Of a stretch of 64,000 bases of DNA, positions 9,341 to 18,862 are shown piece after piece. The stretch covers positions 182,401 through 246,400 of the forward strand of contig JALFYY010000013.1 of NCBI GenBank assembly GCA_022783865.1. Reading direction: 5' to 3'. Below the pieces are notes generated by a model. It was not told where the DNA came from. It saw only the letters and a list, made by a program, of their open reading frames with translations, and did not search any database. This stretch comes from Bacteroidales bacterium. GTDB lineage: Bacteria; Bacteroidota; Bacteroidia; Bacteroidales; Paludibacteraceae. The translations under genes and the position numbers were made by a program. How positions within the stretch are numbered: the first letter of the stretch is position 1; every line of letters begins with the position of its first letter.

Positions 9341-9348
9341 CAAAGGTA
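9341..9348 (-). promoter_or_regulatory. -7 promoter element for the 6.2-9.3 kb operon
   Basis: TACCTTTG on the minus strand fits the TAnnTTTG consensus. No clear TTTG sits 19 bases upstream, so the -33 part is weak. It decides the start of the methyltransferase gene. Confidence 0.5.
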
Positions 9349-9384
9349 CGCATTTTTCGCCATATACGCCCTATAAAGGGATAG

Positions 9385-10170
9385 TTATTTCACTTTATAG
9401 GATTTGAGCTGGAAGGTGACTTTGTACTTGCGGTCGGGATAACTGGTTCTTACATCGCTTTTATAGTATGCGTATGAATCTTTGTGGTTATATCCTTCGT
9501 ATGTGAAACTCTTTACCATACCAGGTTCAATACGAAGCGGAGTAGTGAAATCCTGATAGTCGAGCATATTGCCTTTCATATCATAGTAAATGAGTCGTCC
9601 TGTGACTGATGTGACAGTGTAGTTGGTATTGTTCTTCAAACCGATAGTTGCATAGCGTTCCACCCAATCGTGGGAATAGTTTGCCAAGGTGATATCGTTG
9701 GCATTGAATGTTGCGGGGGTTTCTGCCGGTTTTGGAGTAGCAGGCTGATTTGATGGAATCGGTGATGCTTCTTGCGGCTTTTGTTGTGCTACAGGTTTGG
9801 ATGGCTGTGTAGAAGATTTGGTAGTAGTTTTGGGAGCAGCCTGTGAACTTTTGTCAGTTGATTTTGAGGAAACAGTTTTCTTTTGTTCCACTTCTTTGCG
9901 GAGTCGGGCAACCTCGTTGCGCAATTGATTGATTTCTTTGTGCAGAGCATTCCAGTCTGATTCCGTGATTCGGAAAGTGGAAGAGGAAGTGTCGGCTGTT
10001 TGTGGCTCTACGATTTGCTCTTGTGGCGCTACGGTGTGCTCTTCGGGAGTGTTGTCCGACGGTATAACACCGGTAGCGTAACAGATAAGGACTACTATTG
10101 TCACAATAGCAACAACGAGAAAGAAAAGGATAAATTTGCCACCTCGGTTGGCAGGTTCTTCGTACATCAT
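9385..10170 (-). CDS. membrane-anchored FxLYD-type domain protein
   Basis: The 261-residue protein has one membrane helix (about residues 12-37), a coiled-coil-like stretch (residues 68-100, [19 protein letters not shown]), a Ser/Lys/Gln/Pro-rich linker (100-155), and a C-terminal beta-sandwich (about 160-261) with the sequence style of FxLYD domains ([22 protein letters not shown]...PGMVKSF). It probably exposes the beta domain outside the cytoplasmic membrane on a flexible stalk. Function unknown; it appears monocistronic with its own promoter. Confidence 0.78.
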   Translation of the reverse strand: MMYEEPANRGGKFILFFLVVAIVTIVVLICYATGVIPSDNTPEEHTVAPQEQIVEPQTADTSSSTFRITESDWNALHKEINQLRNEVARLRKEVEQKKTVSSKSTDKSSQAAPKTTTKSSTQPSKPVAQQKPQEASPIPSNQPATPKPAETPATFNANDITLANYSHDWVERYATIGLKNNTNYTVTSVTGRLIYYDMKGNMLDYQDFTTPLRIEPGMVKSFTYEGYNHKDSYAYYKSDVRTSYPDRKYKVTFQLKSYKVK

Positions 10171-10227
10171 GGTATGCGTGTTTAACGGGTTCTTATAGGT
10201 GTGTGTACAAGATTATGATACACACTG

Positions 10228-10258
10228 CAAAGGTAGTGAATTTAGTTGATTATTGCAA
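10228..10258 (-). promoter_or_regulatory. promoter of the FxLYD-type gene
   Basis: On the minus strand TTGC (10258-10255), a 19-base spacer, and TACCTTTG (10235-10228). The transcript start should fall near 10221, about 50 bases before the start codon. Confidence 0.75.
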
Positions 10259-10297
10259 GGAAATATTCAACAGCGTGACAGAGGCGGTTATATATGA

Positions 10298-10330
10298 AAA
10301 AAAGACCAAGTGCAGTACTTGGTCTTTTTT
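10298..10330 (-). terminator. terminator of tRNA-Leu
   Basis: A 14-bp perfect stem (10298-10311 with 10317-10330) around a 5-base loop, with A/T runs on both sides, so it can end transcription on either strand. It lies just downstream of the tRNA on the minus strand. Confidence 0.85.
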
Positions 10331-10333
10331 GTG

Positions 10334-10417
10334 TACCCAGAGCCGGGGTCGAACCGGCACAGGGGTGAACCTACTGGTGTTTGAGACCAGCGCGTCTACC
10401 GATTCCGCCATCTGGGC
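10334..10417 (-). tRNA. tRNA-Leu (anticodon CAA)
   Basis: Reading the minus strand, the acceptor stem GCCCAGA pairs with TCTGGGT (the G1-U72 start known for leucine tRNAs). The anticodon stem CTGGT/ACCAG encloses loop CTCAAAC, giving anticodon CAA, which reads UUG. A long variable arm and the T-arm GCCGGTTCGACCCCGGC are present. The CCA end is not encoded. Confidence 0.95.
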
Positions 10418-10439
10418 ATCCTGTTTGTTTTTGCGGGTG

Positions 10440-10470
10440 CAAAGGTACAATGTTTTTTTGAACCCTGCAA
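10440..10470 (-). promoter_or_regulatory. promoter of tRNA-Leu
   Basis: TTGC (10470-10467), a 19-base spacer, and TACCTTTG (10447-10440) on the minus strand, placing the transcript start about 15 bases before the tRNA 5' end. Confidence 0.8.
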
Positions 10471-10542
10471 GTGACAAGCACATTTTTTTGCAATAATTTC
10501 GATTTTATACTGAAAAATGCAGGGGAACGGTTGCGGAAAGTT

Positions 10543-10562
10543 AGACGGGGCACGCCCCGTCT
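10543..10562 (-). repeat. GTAGAGACG palindrome, variant GGGG
   Basis: AGACGGGGCACGCCCCGTCT followed by CTAC. It forms a 9-bp hairpin and lies 11 bases after the korB stop, where it may also help end the transcript. Confidence 0.85.
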
Positions 10563-10573
10563 CTACTATATTA

Positions 10574-11572
10574 TCAGATTTCCCATTGCTCACAGGCGGT
10601 GACAAGGTCGTCGAAGCAGTGCATGGTGCTTTTCTGTTGCACCTCTTGCAGTTGGGCGTGGACGGCTTGGTCGTAGGTCTCGGATTCGACATTACGAATG
10701 ACACCCAAGGCAATGGGGAAATCGGGTGCCTGCATGAGTGCGAGTTTGCGGTGCAAGGTATCGTCTTCGGTAGCGGCATCGTGTATGAGGATATCGCTTT
10801 CGGTAACACCGTTCTCGCCGATAGTCACCACCCGGAGATTCCATCCGTCCAATACCAAGCCTTTGTTGTGTTCTTTGCCGAAAATCATGGGTTTGCCATG
10901 TTCCAGCAAGACAGTGCGTTCTGCCCGCTCTTCCCGGTCGGCTATCCAAGAATGGGTTCCGTTGTTGAAGATGACGCAATTGACAAGACATTCGATTACG
11001 GAAGCTCCGTGGTGCGCATGGGCAGCCTGCATGCAGGCTACCGTGGTGGGCATATCCACATCAAGCGTGCGTGCGAAGAAAGTACCACGTGCTCCCATCA
11101 CCAGTTCAGCCGGTACGAAAGGTCGTTCCACTGTGCCGAAAGGTGAGGATTTGCTAACAAATCCTTTTGGCGAAGTGGGCGAATACTGTCCTTTGGTCAA
11201 GCCATAGATCCTGTTGTTGAACAAGCATATATTGAGGTCAACATTGCGGCGCAAAGAGTGAATGAAGTGGTTGCCTCCGATAGCGAGACAATCGCCGTCG
11301 CCTGTCATTTGCCAAACAGACAACTCGGGGTGTGAGGTCTTGACGCCGGTGGCAACGGCAGCACCGCGTCCGTGAATGGTATTGAACCCATAGGTATTGA
11401 GGTAGTGCGGCATACGGCTGGAGCAACCTATGCCGGAGATAACGACGGTCTGATGAGGCGGTACGCCTATGGCTGCCATAGCTTTTTGCAAAGCCATACA
11501 TATAGCGTGGTCACCGCAACCGGGGCAGAAACGCACGGTTTGGTCGGATTTGAAGTCTTGTGGTTGCATCAT
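10574..11572 (-). CDS. korB: 2-oxoacid:ferredoxin oxidoreductase, beta subunit (KorB-like)
   Basis: The 332-residue subunit binds thiamine pyrophosphate: the Fe-S ligand motif CPGCG near the N-terminus (Cys16, Cys19) and the TPP/Mg motif GDGD...NN (GDGDCLAIGGNHF...LFNNRIYGLTKGQYSPTS). With the alpha subunit it oxidatively decarboxylates a 2-oxoacid to acyl-CoA and reduces ferredoxin in the cytoplasm; the reaction is reversible. The closest sequence style is 2-oxoglutarate oxidoreductase KorB. The gene follows korA with a 33-base gap on the same strand, so they are cotranscribed. Confidence 0.9.
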   Translation of the reverse strand: MMQPQDFKSDQTVRFCPGCGDHAICMALQKAMAAIGVPPHQTVVISGIGCSSRMPHYLNTYGFNTIHGRGAAVATGVKTSHPELSVWQMTGDGDCLAIGGNHFIHSLRRNVDLNICLFNNRIYGLTKGQYSPTSPKGFVSKSSPFGTVERPFVPAELVMGARGTFFARTLDVDMPTTVACMQAAHAHHGASVIECLVNCVIFNNGTHSWIADREERAERTVLLEHGKPMIFGKEHNKGLVLDGWNLRVVTIGENGVTESDILIHDAATEDDTLHRKLALMQAPDFPIALGVIRNVESETYDQAVHAQLQEVQQKSTMHCFDDLVTACEQWEI

Positions 11573-11605
11573 ATTGACAGGGTATTTTCGGGTATCAGTT
11601 GAGGG

Positions 11606-13468
11606 TTAAGCTTTGGTTGCGTGAGCTTCGGAAGCAGTATAGCGACAGTAGGCTTCCACCAATTCGGTGACAAGGAAAGGCTGTGCTTCAAGTTTGTTGT
11701 ATTGCAGGATATGCAGCCCTTCGATCTGAGAGCGGAGATAGGCGGCAAACTGACCGGAGTTGAGTTCGCATACGATGATGCGACGATATTTCCTCAGCAC
11801 TTCGGCTGTATTGAGCGGCAAAGGACAGATATAGTTGAAATGTGCCAAAGCACAAGGTTTGCCTTGCGAAAGCAGGGTATCGACAGCCGCACGGAGATGT
11901 CCTTCGGTAGAGCCGAAACCGACAAAAAGCGTGTCTGCCGTGCTGTCGCCATAGACTTGCAAAAGGGGTAGCGAACGGGCGATATTCTGCACTTTACGGG
12001 CACGTGTTTCCACCATAAGGGCATGGTTGGCAGGATCGGTGGAGATAGTACCCGAGCGGGCATCCCGTTCCAAACCCATATTGCGGTGTCCGAATCCCTG
12101 CATACCGGGTACGGCGAAGTACCGGACAAGGGTTTCCGGATCCCGCACGGCAGGATTGTATCTGCCCTGCCAGCCATCGGGAACGGTTGCCGGCGAGACA
12201 GCAGGCATATCGGCGAGACGGGGCAGTTTCCAAAGCGAAGTTCCGTTGGCGAGATAGGTGTCGGAGAGGAGAATGACGGGAGTGGTATGTTCCAAGGCTA
12301 TTTTGGCAGCCATGTAGGCATAGTAGAAACAGTTGTCGGGTGTAGAAGCGGCAAGGACCACAGCGGGGCTTTCGCCGTTACGTCCGTAGATGGCTTGCAG
12401 CAAGTCGGTCTGTTCGGTTTTGGTAGGCAAGCCTGTACTCGGTCCACCCCGTTGTACATCAATAACCACGAGTGGCAGTTCCGCCATGACCGCCAAGCCG
12501 ATGGCTTCGGATTTGAGAGAGAGACCGGGTCCGGAAGTAGTGGTAACAGCCAAGTCGCCTGCAAAGGAAGCACCGATAGCGGTGCAGATACCAGCTATTT
12601 CGTCTTCGGCTTGGACGGTGATGACCCCCATATCTTTCCTGGCAGCGAGTTCGTGCAATATGTCTGTTGCGGGCGTAATGGGATAGGAGCCCAAGAAGAG
12701 GCGTTTACCCGCTTTTTCGGCGGCAGCAATGAGCCCCCAAGCAGTGGCTTTGTTGCCGGCAATGGACGTGTAGCGACCATGCGGCAGGTCGTTGGTTGCT
12801 CCGATACGGAAAGTAGTTATATTGAGATGGAGGTTGTTGCCATAGTTATAGCCGTCGGTCAGCACTTTGGTATTCGCCTCCAACAAAGCAGGTTTCTTTC
12901 GGAACTTATTTGCCAAGAAGTGTTGCGCCTGTTCCAAAGAACGCTCAAAGAGCCAACAGATGAGTCCCAAGGCGAACATATTTTTGCAGCGCAGTATGCT
13001 CTTGTTGTCCATTTGAAAGTCCTTTAAGCTCTCTTTGGTGAGAGTGGTGAGTGCCAAAGGTACAATCTGCAAAGTATCGGGGAGACCTAATTCCGTGAAC
13101 GGGTTATCGGTTTTGAAGAGTGCCTTTTGGAGGTCTTTGTCCGTGAAGGAATCAGTATCAACGATGACGACCGAGTCGGCTTTGAGGTTATTGACATTGA
13201 CTTTGAGGGCAGCGGGATTCATGGCTACGAGAACGTCCGCTTTGTCACCCGGTGTATATACACGGTTCTCACCGATATGCACTTGGAATCCGCTGACTCC
13301 GCCAAGCGTTCCTTGCGGTGCACGAATCTCTGCGGGAAAGTCGGGGAAAGTGGAAATATCGTTGCCGGAAAGGGCAGAGAGATTGGAAAACAATGTACCA
13401 GTGAGTTGCATACCGTCGCCCGAATCTCCTGAGAAACGGACCACAATATCTGTCGGTTGTGTGTTCAT
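11606..13468 (-). CDS. korA: 2-oxoacid:ferredoxin oxidoreductase, fused gamma-alpha subunit (KorA-like)
   Basis: The 620-residue protein is a gamma-alpha fusion. Residues 1-190 are the gamma domain (RFSGDSGDGMQLTG). Residues 210-600 are the alpha domain with the pyrimidine-binding region (GSYPITPATDILHELAA, QAEDEIAGICTAIGASFAG) and TTTSGPGLSLKSEAIG. It pairs with the adjacent beta subunit; this two-subunit KorAB layout is common in Bacteroidales and usually acts on 2-oxoglutarate, though other 2-oxoacids cannot be excluded from sequence alone. No ferredoxin-like delta subunit is encoded nearby. It has a consensus promoter and a leader of about 220 bases that contains a structured repeat. Confidence 0.9.
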   Translation of the reverse strand: MNTQPTDIVVRFSGDSGDGMQLTGTLFSNLSALSGNDISTFPDFPAEIRAPQGTLGGVSGFQVHIGENRVYTPGDKADVLVAMNPAALKVNVNNLKADSVVIVDTDSFTDKDLQKALFKTDNPFTELGLPDTLQIVPLALTTLTKESLKDFQMDNKSILRCKNMFALGLICWLFERSLEQAQHFLANKFRKKPALLEANTKVLTDGYNYGNNLHLNITTFRIGATNDLPHGRYTSIAGNKATAWGLIAAAEKAGKRLFLGSYPITPATDILHELAARKDMGVITVQAEDEIAGICTAIGASFAGDLAVTTTSGPGLSLKSEAIGLAVMAELPLVVIDVQRGGPSTGLPTKTEQTDLLQAIYGRNGESPAVVLAASTPDNCFYYAYMAAKIALEHTTPVILLSDTYLANGTSLWKLPRLADMPAVSPATVPDGWQGRYNPAVRDPETLVRYFAVPGMQGFGHRNMGLERDARSGTISTDPANHALMVETRARKVQNIARSLPLLQVYGDSTADTLFVGFGSTEGHLRAAVDTLLSQGKPCALAHFNYICPLPLNTAEVLRKYRRIIVCELNSGQFAAYLRSQIEGLHILQYNKLEAQPFLVTELVEAYCRYTASEAHATKA

Positions 13469-13548
13469 TGCGGTATTAGATTGTATTTGGCAGGTTCTAT
13501 CAATAAGACACCTGCTGAATTAGTTTTGTTTGTTATGCCGGTTCTTGG

Positions 13549-13654
13549 CTGATTTCATGTCTAAACCGGCTGATTTTTTCGGTTTGCATCGGTCATTTAG
13601 CCCGCTAAATTCCCTCTTTATCCGGAGAAATCATCTCGGTTTATATTATGAAAT
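13549..13654 (-). repeat. covarying palindromic element, copy 1
   Basis: About 106 bp in the korA leader; its reverse complement is roughly 80-85% identical to 29954-30058. Nested stems are kept: outer TTTCAT/ATGAAA, TAAACC/GGTTTA, a middle arm, and the inner TTTAGC-GG-GCTAAA. In the other copy the inner stem is TTTAGT-GG-ACTAAA, a compensated C-G to T-A change. It may be a MITE-like element or a structured RNA. Confidence 0.75.
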
Positions 13655-13692
13655 CGTCGCAAGCCTATTTATAGAACCTGCCTTAACGGAGG

Positions 13693-13723
13693 CAAAGATA
13701 CAGCTTTTTTGGAAAATAGCAAA
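13693..13723 (-). promoter_or_regulatory. promoter of korAB
   Basis: TTTG (13723-13720), exactly 19 bases, and TATCTTTG (13700-13693) on the minus strand: a full Bacteroidota consensus. The leader to the korA start is about 220 bases and contains the structured element. Confidence 0.85.
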
Positions 13724-13845
13724 ATAGGGGCAGGTTGCTTTGGTGCTGATGGCGGAGTGCGGATATCCATCCGGCAGGGGCAGCCTGTTGGCAGGGTGAA
13801 GATAGATGCAGGATACGTGCGGGGGATACGGATGTCATATGGTGC

Positions 13846-13900
13846 TACGTGGAATTGTACGGGAATTGTACGGGAATTGTACGGCAATTGTACGGGGACG
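13846..13900. repeat. 11-bp tandem array, 5 units (GTACGGGAATT)
   Basis: Units start at 13846, 13857, 13868, 13879 and 13890, drifting from TACGTGGAATT through GTACGGGAATT twice to GTACGGCAATT and GTACGGGGACG. The rest of the 13.72-14.25 kb gap holds low-complexity A/T sequence (13917-13945) and one palindrome, with no gene that I can support. Confidence 0.85.
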
Positions 13901-14129
13901 CAAGCTACGTGAAAGTTAACAGTTAATAATTAATAGTTAATATTGCCTTATCGAGCCTGGCACAATGACAGGATAGGCGGACGAGACGCACACAATTTGA
14001 CCGGACAAGCCCTATTTGACAATTTCACCATTGGACAATTATGCAGGCGAGAGGGCTACGCACCGACAGCAAGATCCGTCATTCCGGACGGAGCGGGCTA
14101 TGCTTTTACATTGCATTATCTGATATTCC

Positions 14130-14149
14130 AGACGGAGCACGCTCCGTCT
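14130..14149 (-). repeat. GTAGAGACG palindrome, variant GGAG
   Basis: AGACGGAGCACGCTCCGTCT followed by CTAC; relative to the GGGG variant one G-C pair of the stem is replaced by A-T on both arms. Confidence 0.85.
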
Positions 14150-14247
14150 CTACTATAGAGTTTTACAGGATATGTATAGCAACAAAAACAACCACAGAGG
14201 GCAGTGAGATACCTTCTGTGGCTGCAGTTTATAGGGAGAAGCGGAGA

Positions 14248-14541
14248 TCAGACGGTGGCTTCGATGTTCCAAACGAAAGCACGTACTCCGACTTCGGTAT
14301 TGCGCAGGTCAATCTTCTTGACGGTTTCGAGCAGTTGTTTTACTTTGTCGTCTTCGACTACGGTGAGGACTGCCGAGTTCATTTCTGGCCAAGTGTGTGT
14401 ACCACGGTGCGGATTACCGGTGCTGGTGCCACGCCCTTGTACTTCTTCGAAGAAGGTGAAACCCCGTACATTCAACGCATCGAGCATGTATTCGACACGC
14501 TCCGTGTTGGTCTGGTTGAAAACTATCAATACACTTTTCAT
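14248..14541 (-). CDS. PG0541-like transporter-associated protein (PII-like fold?)
   Basis: A 97-residue soluble protein containing GRGTSTGNPHRGTHTWPEMNS and, near the C-terminus, VEDDKVKQLLETVKKID. Its size, ferredoxin-like beta-alpha-beta pattern and position directly behind an RND pump match the PG0541 family described next to the PG0538-PG0540 efflux genes of Porphyromonas. PII-like proteins usually sense small molecules or couple to transporters, so a sensor role for the pump is possible but is inference. It starts 6 bases after the pump gene ends, at the end of the efflux operon. Confidence 0.72.
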   Translation of the reverse strand: MKSVLIVFNQTNTERVEYMLDALNVRGFTFFEEVQGRGTSTGNPHRGTHTWPEMNSAVLTVVEDDKVKQLLETVKKIDLRNTEVGVRAFVWNIEATV

Positions 14542-14547
14542 ACTGCA

Positions 14548-17500
14548 TTATTCATTAGAATTGTTTGTATCAATGGCTTGCGCCGTTTGCGTTTCCTCAT
14601 CGTGCACCTTGATTTGCATGAAGATGAACTTCTCACGCAGTTTGCGTTTCTTGTCACGCTCACCCCTACGGCTGAATGCGCCATAGAGGACAGGCACGAT
14701 GAAGAGGGTGAGGAAGGTGGAGACGGTGAGACCACCGATTACCACAATACCCATCGGTACCCACATTTCGGAGCCTTCGCCTTTGGAGAGCGCCATAGGC
14801 AACATACCCAGGATAGTGGTGAAGGCCGTCATGAGGATGGGTCGGATACGGCTTCGTCCTGATAGGGCAATAGCTTCGTTGAGTTCGTAGCCTCGTTCAC
14901 GCATGAGGTCGATATAGTCAACGAGCACAATACCGTTTTTCACTACAATGCCGACCAACATGACGAGTCCCAAAGCACCAATCATATCCAAAGATGTATT
15001 GGTAAGCCAAAGAGCGATAATCACACCAGAGAGTGCAAATGGTACGGTGAACATGATTACGAAAGGCTTGATGAGCGATTCGAACTGCGATGCCATCACA
15101 ATGAAAACAAGAAGAATAATCAATGCGCCCAACATCGCCATATCACGGAAACTTTCTTGCTGGTCTTCGTAGTCACCTGCGATACGGACAGAATATCCGG
15201 TGGGTATATCCAACTTAGGAAGCACTTCCTGTTCGATAGCAGCAGCCAATTCGCCCAAGGATACATTGAAGGGCGTAACGGCAACGGTAACAATACGCTG
15301 ACGCTCTTTGCGCTCGATAGTAGGCGGAGCCCAGTATTCACCGATAGAGGCGATTTCCGACAGTTTGATATTGCCTTGCGCGGAAGGAATAGTCAGGTCC
15401 AGAATATCGGAGATGGAGTTGCGGTCTTTCTCCTGGAGACGAACAACGATGTCGTATTCATCACCGTCTTCTTTGAGGTAGCCGGCAGCCATACCATTGA
15501 CACGTGCACGGAGATAGGTGGATATAGTGGCGGAAGTGAGTCCGTGACGTGAAGCTTTCTCTTTGTCCACCGTAATCTTGATTTCAGGGCGTTCGTCTTC
15601 ACGGGAGATGTTGACATCACGTGCACCCGGCAGTTCGGCAATGAGCCGTTTGGACTGCTCTGCCAGATTGGTAGTGAGGTCGAAATCGTAGCCATAGATT
15701 TCGAGGTCCACAGTGGAAGCACCGCCACCCATACCACCAGCCACCTGACATTGGTAGTCGATGATTTCGGGATATTGAGCCATCTCCTGGCGCAAGACTT
15801 CGGCAATCTCGAAGATACTGCGTTCACGTTCGTATTTCTTGGAACAACGGACTGTCATGGCGATAGTGTTGTTCATCGTGGTAGAGAACATAGCTCCCAC
15901 AGAAGCGTCATCGTTGGAACCAGCAGATGTACTGATCAGCTGAATCTCAGGAACCAGTTCGCGGAAGCGTGCTTCCAGTGCACGGGCCGTCTTCAATGTT
16001 TCTTCGATACGTGTACCACGCTGCAATTCCACGGATACGGAGATACGTCCGTTATCCTGCTGGTGCATAAAGTCGGTACCGATAGCACCTGTAAGAACAG
16101 GCAACAGAGACAACGCAAAGAGTGCGAGCAAGACCAGGAGGGTAATAATTTTGTGGTTCAAGCAGGCTCTCAAGGCGTGACTATACCATTCGTCCACTTT
16201 ATCCAAGAGATGTACTACAGTGCGGTCGTACCACGACTTTTTGCCGGCTTCGGTATCAATGAGGTTACCGTTTTCATCGACATACATTTTTTTCGACTTC
16301 AATAGTTTGGAAGCCAACATAGGAGTAAGGGTAATGGCAATGGTGGTTGATACACAGCAAACGATAGCCACAATCCAACCTAACTCTTTGAACATGACAC
16401 CGGCAACGCCTTCGAGCATTGTCAAAGGTACAAACACGGCGACAAGTACCAAGGTGGTGGCGATAACCGAAACCCATACTTCGTTGGTGGCGTAGATAGC
16501 TGCTTCATGCGGCGATTCACCCCGTTCGACGTGTTTGGTAATATTCTCCAATACGACGATGGCATCGTCAACCACCATACCGATAGCGATAGTGAGTGAA
16601 CAGAGTGAAATGATGTTCAAGGACGAGCCTGCCATGCGGAGATAGATGAATGCTACAATCAATGAAATCGGGATAGTGAGACCAATGATGATGGTAGCAC
16701 GCCATTTACCGAGGAAGAAGAAGACTACCAATACCACAAAGACAAGGGCATAGAGAATACTTTCTTCCAAAGAGTCGATAGCGTTCTGAATGTTCTCAGA
16801 GGAGTCGTAGATAAGTTCTATCTTCACATCGGAAGGCAAAGTTTGCTGCAGTTTGGCTATCTGTTTGCGAACGTCACGGCAGATTTGCACCGTATTGGCA
16901 CCTGTCTGCTTGGATATCATCATACGGACAGCCTCACGCCCGTTGGTTTTCTCGTCCAAAGAGAGTTCTTTGATAGTATCTTTGACGGTAGCGATATCGC
17001 GCACGAATACTTGCCGCCCGTCGGGAGTTGTAGTAACCACAATATCGTTGATTTCGGCACTTTCGAGATACTCGGAACGCACCTGCATCTGATATTGCTC
17101 TTGCGGCATTTTGACCGTACCGGAACTGAGGTTGAGGTTGTTGGCAGCAATCGTATTGCCAACCGTCTCCAAGGTGATACCATAGGCATCGAGTTTCTGT
17201 TGGTCGATATCGACATAGACATAGCGCTCAGGCGAACCGGACAAAGACAAGTTACCGATACCGTCGATTTGGTTCAAGATAGGGATAACCCCATCGTTGA
17301 GAATCTTATCCAAGCCCGGGTATGTTTCGTCAGCCGTGAAAGAATATTGGATAATAGGCATTGACGAAGATTTGAGCTTGAAGATCATAGGTGTTCCGCA
17401 ATTGTCGGGCAACATATCTTTGGTCATATCGACATATGAGCGCACGTCGTTGACTGCTTCATCGATATTGGACCCCCACTCGAACTCCAAGAAAACGATA

Positions 17501-17766
17501 GAGATGTTGTCTTTTGACTGTGAATCGATGTGCTTGAGGTGGTCAACAGAGTTCAAACGGTTCTCCATTATTTTGGAGACATTGGTTTCTATTTCGCTGG
17601 CAGAAGCACCGGCATAGGTGGTCATTACGGTTACATAAGGCGGGTCCATTTCGGGGAACTGGTCGATAGGCAGCTGTATGTAACAGAAGATACCGATTAT
17701 AATCACGGCACCGAAGATAAGGGCAGTCGTTACCGGTTTTTCAATCGCTGTTTTATATATACTCAT
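14548..17766 (-). CDS. RND-family multidrug efflux permease (AcrB-like inner-membrane pump)
   Basis: The 1072-residue protein has the RND architecture: TM1 at residues 12-32, a large periplasmic loop, TM2-7 (about 335-540), a second periplasmic loop, and TM8-12 (860-1040). The proton-relay pair is in VVDDAIVVLENI of TM4. The sequence fits hydrophobe/amphiphile pumps rather than metal pumps. It exports drugs or lipids out of the cell with the adaptor and outer-membrane channel encoded just upstream. The C-terminal 40 residues form a charged cytoplasmic tail. Confidence 0.93.
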   Translation of the reverse strand: MSIYKTAIEKPVTTALIFGAVIIIGIFCYIQLPIDQFPEMDPPYVTVMTTYAGASASEIETNVSKIMENRLNSVDHLKHIDSQSKDNISIVFLEFEWGSNIDEAVNDVRSYVDMTKDMLPDNCGTPMIFKLKSSSMPIIQYSFTADETYPGLDKILNDGVIPILNQIDGIGNLSLSGSPERYVYVDIDQQKLDAYGITLETVGNTIAANNLNLSSGTVKMPQEQYQMQVRSEYLESAEINDIVVTTTPDGRQVFVRDIATVKDTIKELSLDEKTNGREAVRMMISKQTGANTVQICRDVRKQIAKLQQTLPSDVKIELIYDSSENIQNAIDSLEESILYALVFVVLVVFFFLGKWRATIIIGLTIPISLIVAFIYLRMAGSSLNIISLCSLTIAIGMVVDDAIVVLENITKHVERGESPHEAAIYATNEVWVSVIATTLVLVAVFVPLTMLEGVAGVMFKELGWIVAIVCCVSTTIAITLTPMLASKLLKSKKMYVDENGNLIDTEAGKKSWYDRTVVHLLDKVDEWYSHALRACLNHKIITLLVLLALFALSLLPVLTGAIGTDFMHQQDNGRISVSVELQRGTRIEETLKTARALEARFRELVPEIQLISTSAGSNDDASVGAMFSTTMNNTIAMTVRCSKKYERERSIFEIAEVLRQEMAQYPEIIDYQCQVAGGMGGGASTVDLEIYGYDFDLTTNLAEQSKRLIAELPGARDVNISREDERPEIKITVDKEKASRHGLTSATISTYLRARVNGMAAGYLKEDGDEYDIVVRLQEKDRNSISDILDLTIPSAQGNIKLSEIASIGEYWAPPTIERKERQRIVTVAVTPFNVSLGELAAAIEQEVLPKLDIPTGYSVRIAGDYEDQQESFRDMAMLGALIILLVFIVMASQFESLIKPFVIMFTVPFALSGVIIALWLTNTSLDMIGALGLVMLVGIVVKNGIVLVDYIDLMRERGYELNEAIALSGRSRIRPILMTAFTTILGMLPMALSKGEGSEMWVPMGIVVIGGLTVSTFLTLFIVPVLYGAFSRRGERDKKRKLREKFIFMQIKVHDEETQTAQAIDTNNSNE

Positions 17767-17825
17767 AGTTGTATGGTTTTATGCCGAAGAGAGGACAGTT
17801 GCATGATGTCCGTCCGGCAGTGGTT

Positions 17826-18833
17826 TTATCTGACAATATTGATTTTGGATCCGTCCACGAGTTTGTGTTGTCCAACGGTAACCATTTCCATGCCTTCTTC
17901 GAGTTCGTCGGAGATGATTTCCACATTCTGGTCGAAGCGTTGTCCGAGTGTAACAGCAATGCGTTTGGCGCGTCCGTTGTCGTTGATAAAGATATAGCGG
18001 TCGTTGGCACCAACGAGTTTTTCGACAGACTGATAAGGAACAACAATGGCTTTGGCTTTGCCCAGACCTAATTTGGTGGTAACATACATACCCGGGCGAA
18101 GGAGTTCCTGCTGGTTAGGTATGACCAACTTCACTTGGAAGGTATGGGTGGAGGGGTCGATAGTAGGATATACCACTTCGATGGTAGCCGGGAAGACACG
18201 GTCGGGATATATGTCGGAAGTGAGTGTCACCTTCATACCTGTTGTGATATGCGGCAGATGTGTTTCGGGTATCGCAATCAAAGCTTTGAGTTTGTTGATC
18301 TGCGTATATACCAAGATCGGTTGTCCGGAATAGAGTTCACCGTCTTCGTAGTTCTTGGCAGAAACCACACCGTTGAAAGGAGCTTTGACATAGGTGTTTG
18401 TCTCCAAGAAATCGAACGACTCTTTGGTTTGGTCGTATGAGAGCTTGATTTGGTCGTAGGACTGCTGGCTTACACTACCTGTTTGGAGCAGGGCATCCAT
18501 ACGGTTCTTTTCGATAGCCAGGTTCTGCAGGGCAAGTTTGGTATTGTTATACTGGTTCTGGTCCATACGTACCAGCATGTCGCCGGTTTGTTTCTTATCG
18601 CCTACCTCTACGTAGATATGTTCGATGAGTCCGGTGAGGGATGGCGAGATGTTGACTGTCTGGTAGCCTTGCAGGTTGGTTGATAATGATATCTCTCTCT
18701 GTATGTCAGAGAAGTGGAGTGCCGTCACTTTTACTTGCTCAGTTTTTTCTTCGGCAATCGTTTCGTTTGTCTGTTTTTTTCCGCAACTTGCCAATGTAAG
18801 AAGTGCAAGCGCATAAATCATAGTCTTTTTCAT
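17826..18833 (-). CDS. RND efflux periplasmic adaptor (membrane fusion lipoprotein)
   Basis: The 335-residue HlyD/AcrA-type adaptor has a lipobox LASC (Cys17), so it is anchored to a membrane by lipid. Then come a barrel-sandwich half-motif (SPSLTGLIEHIYVEVGD), a short alpha-hairpin (about 90-150), the returning lipoyl half (VKAPFNGVVSAKN), and beta-barrel and membrane-proximal domains. It bridges the pump and the TolC-like channel. It lies between the channel gene (29-base gap) and the pump gene (59-base gap) in one operon. Confidence 0.92.
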   Translation of the reverse strand: MKKTMIYALALLTLASCGKKQTNETIAEEKTEQVKVTALHFSDIQREISLSTNLQGYQTVNISPSLTGLIEHIYVEVGDKKQTGDMLVRMDQNQYNNTKLALQNLAIEKNRMDALLQTGSVSQQSYDQIKLSYDQTKESFDFLETNTYVKAPFNGVVSAKNYEDGELYSGQPILVYTQINKLKALIAIPETHLPHITTGMKVTLTSDIYPDRVFPATIEVVYPTIDPSTHTFQVKLVIPNQQELLRPGMYVTTKLGLGKAKAIVVPYQSVEKLVGANDRYIFINDNGRAKRIAVTLGQRFDQNVEIISDELEEGMEMVTVGQHKLVDGSKINIVR

Positions 18834-18862
18834 ATCCTTATTGTATCTATAGTTTCTGTTGA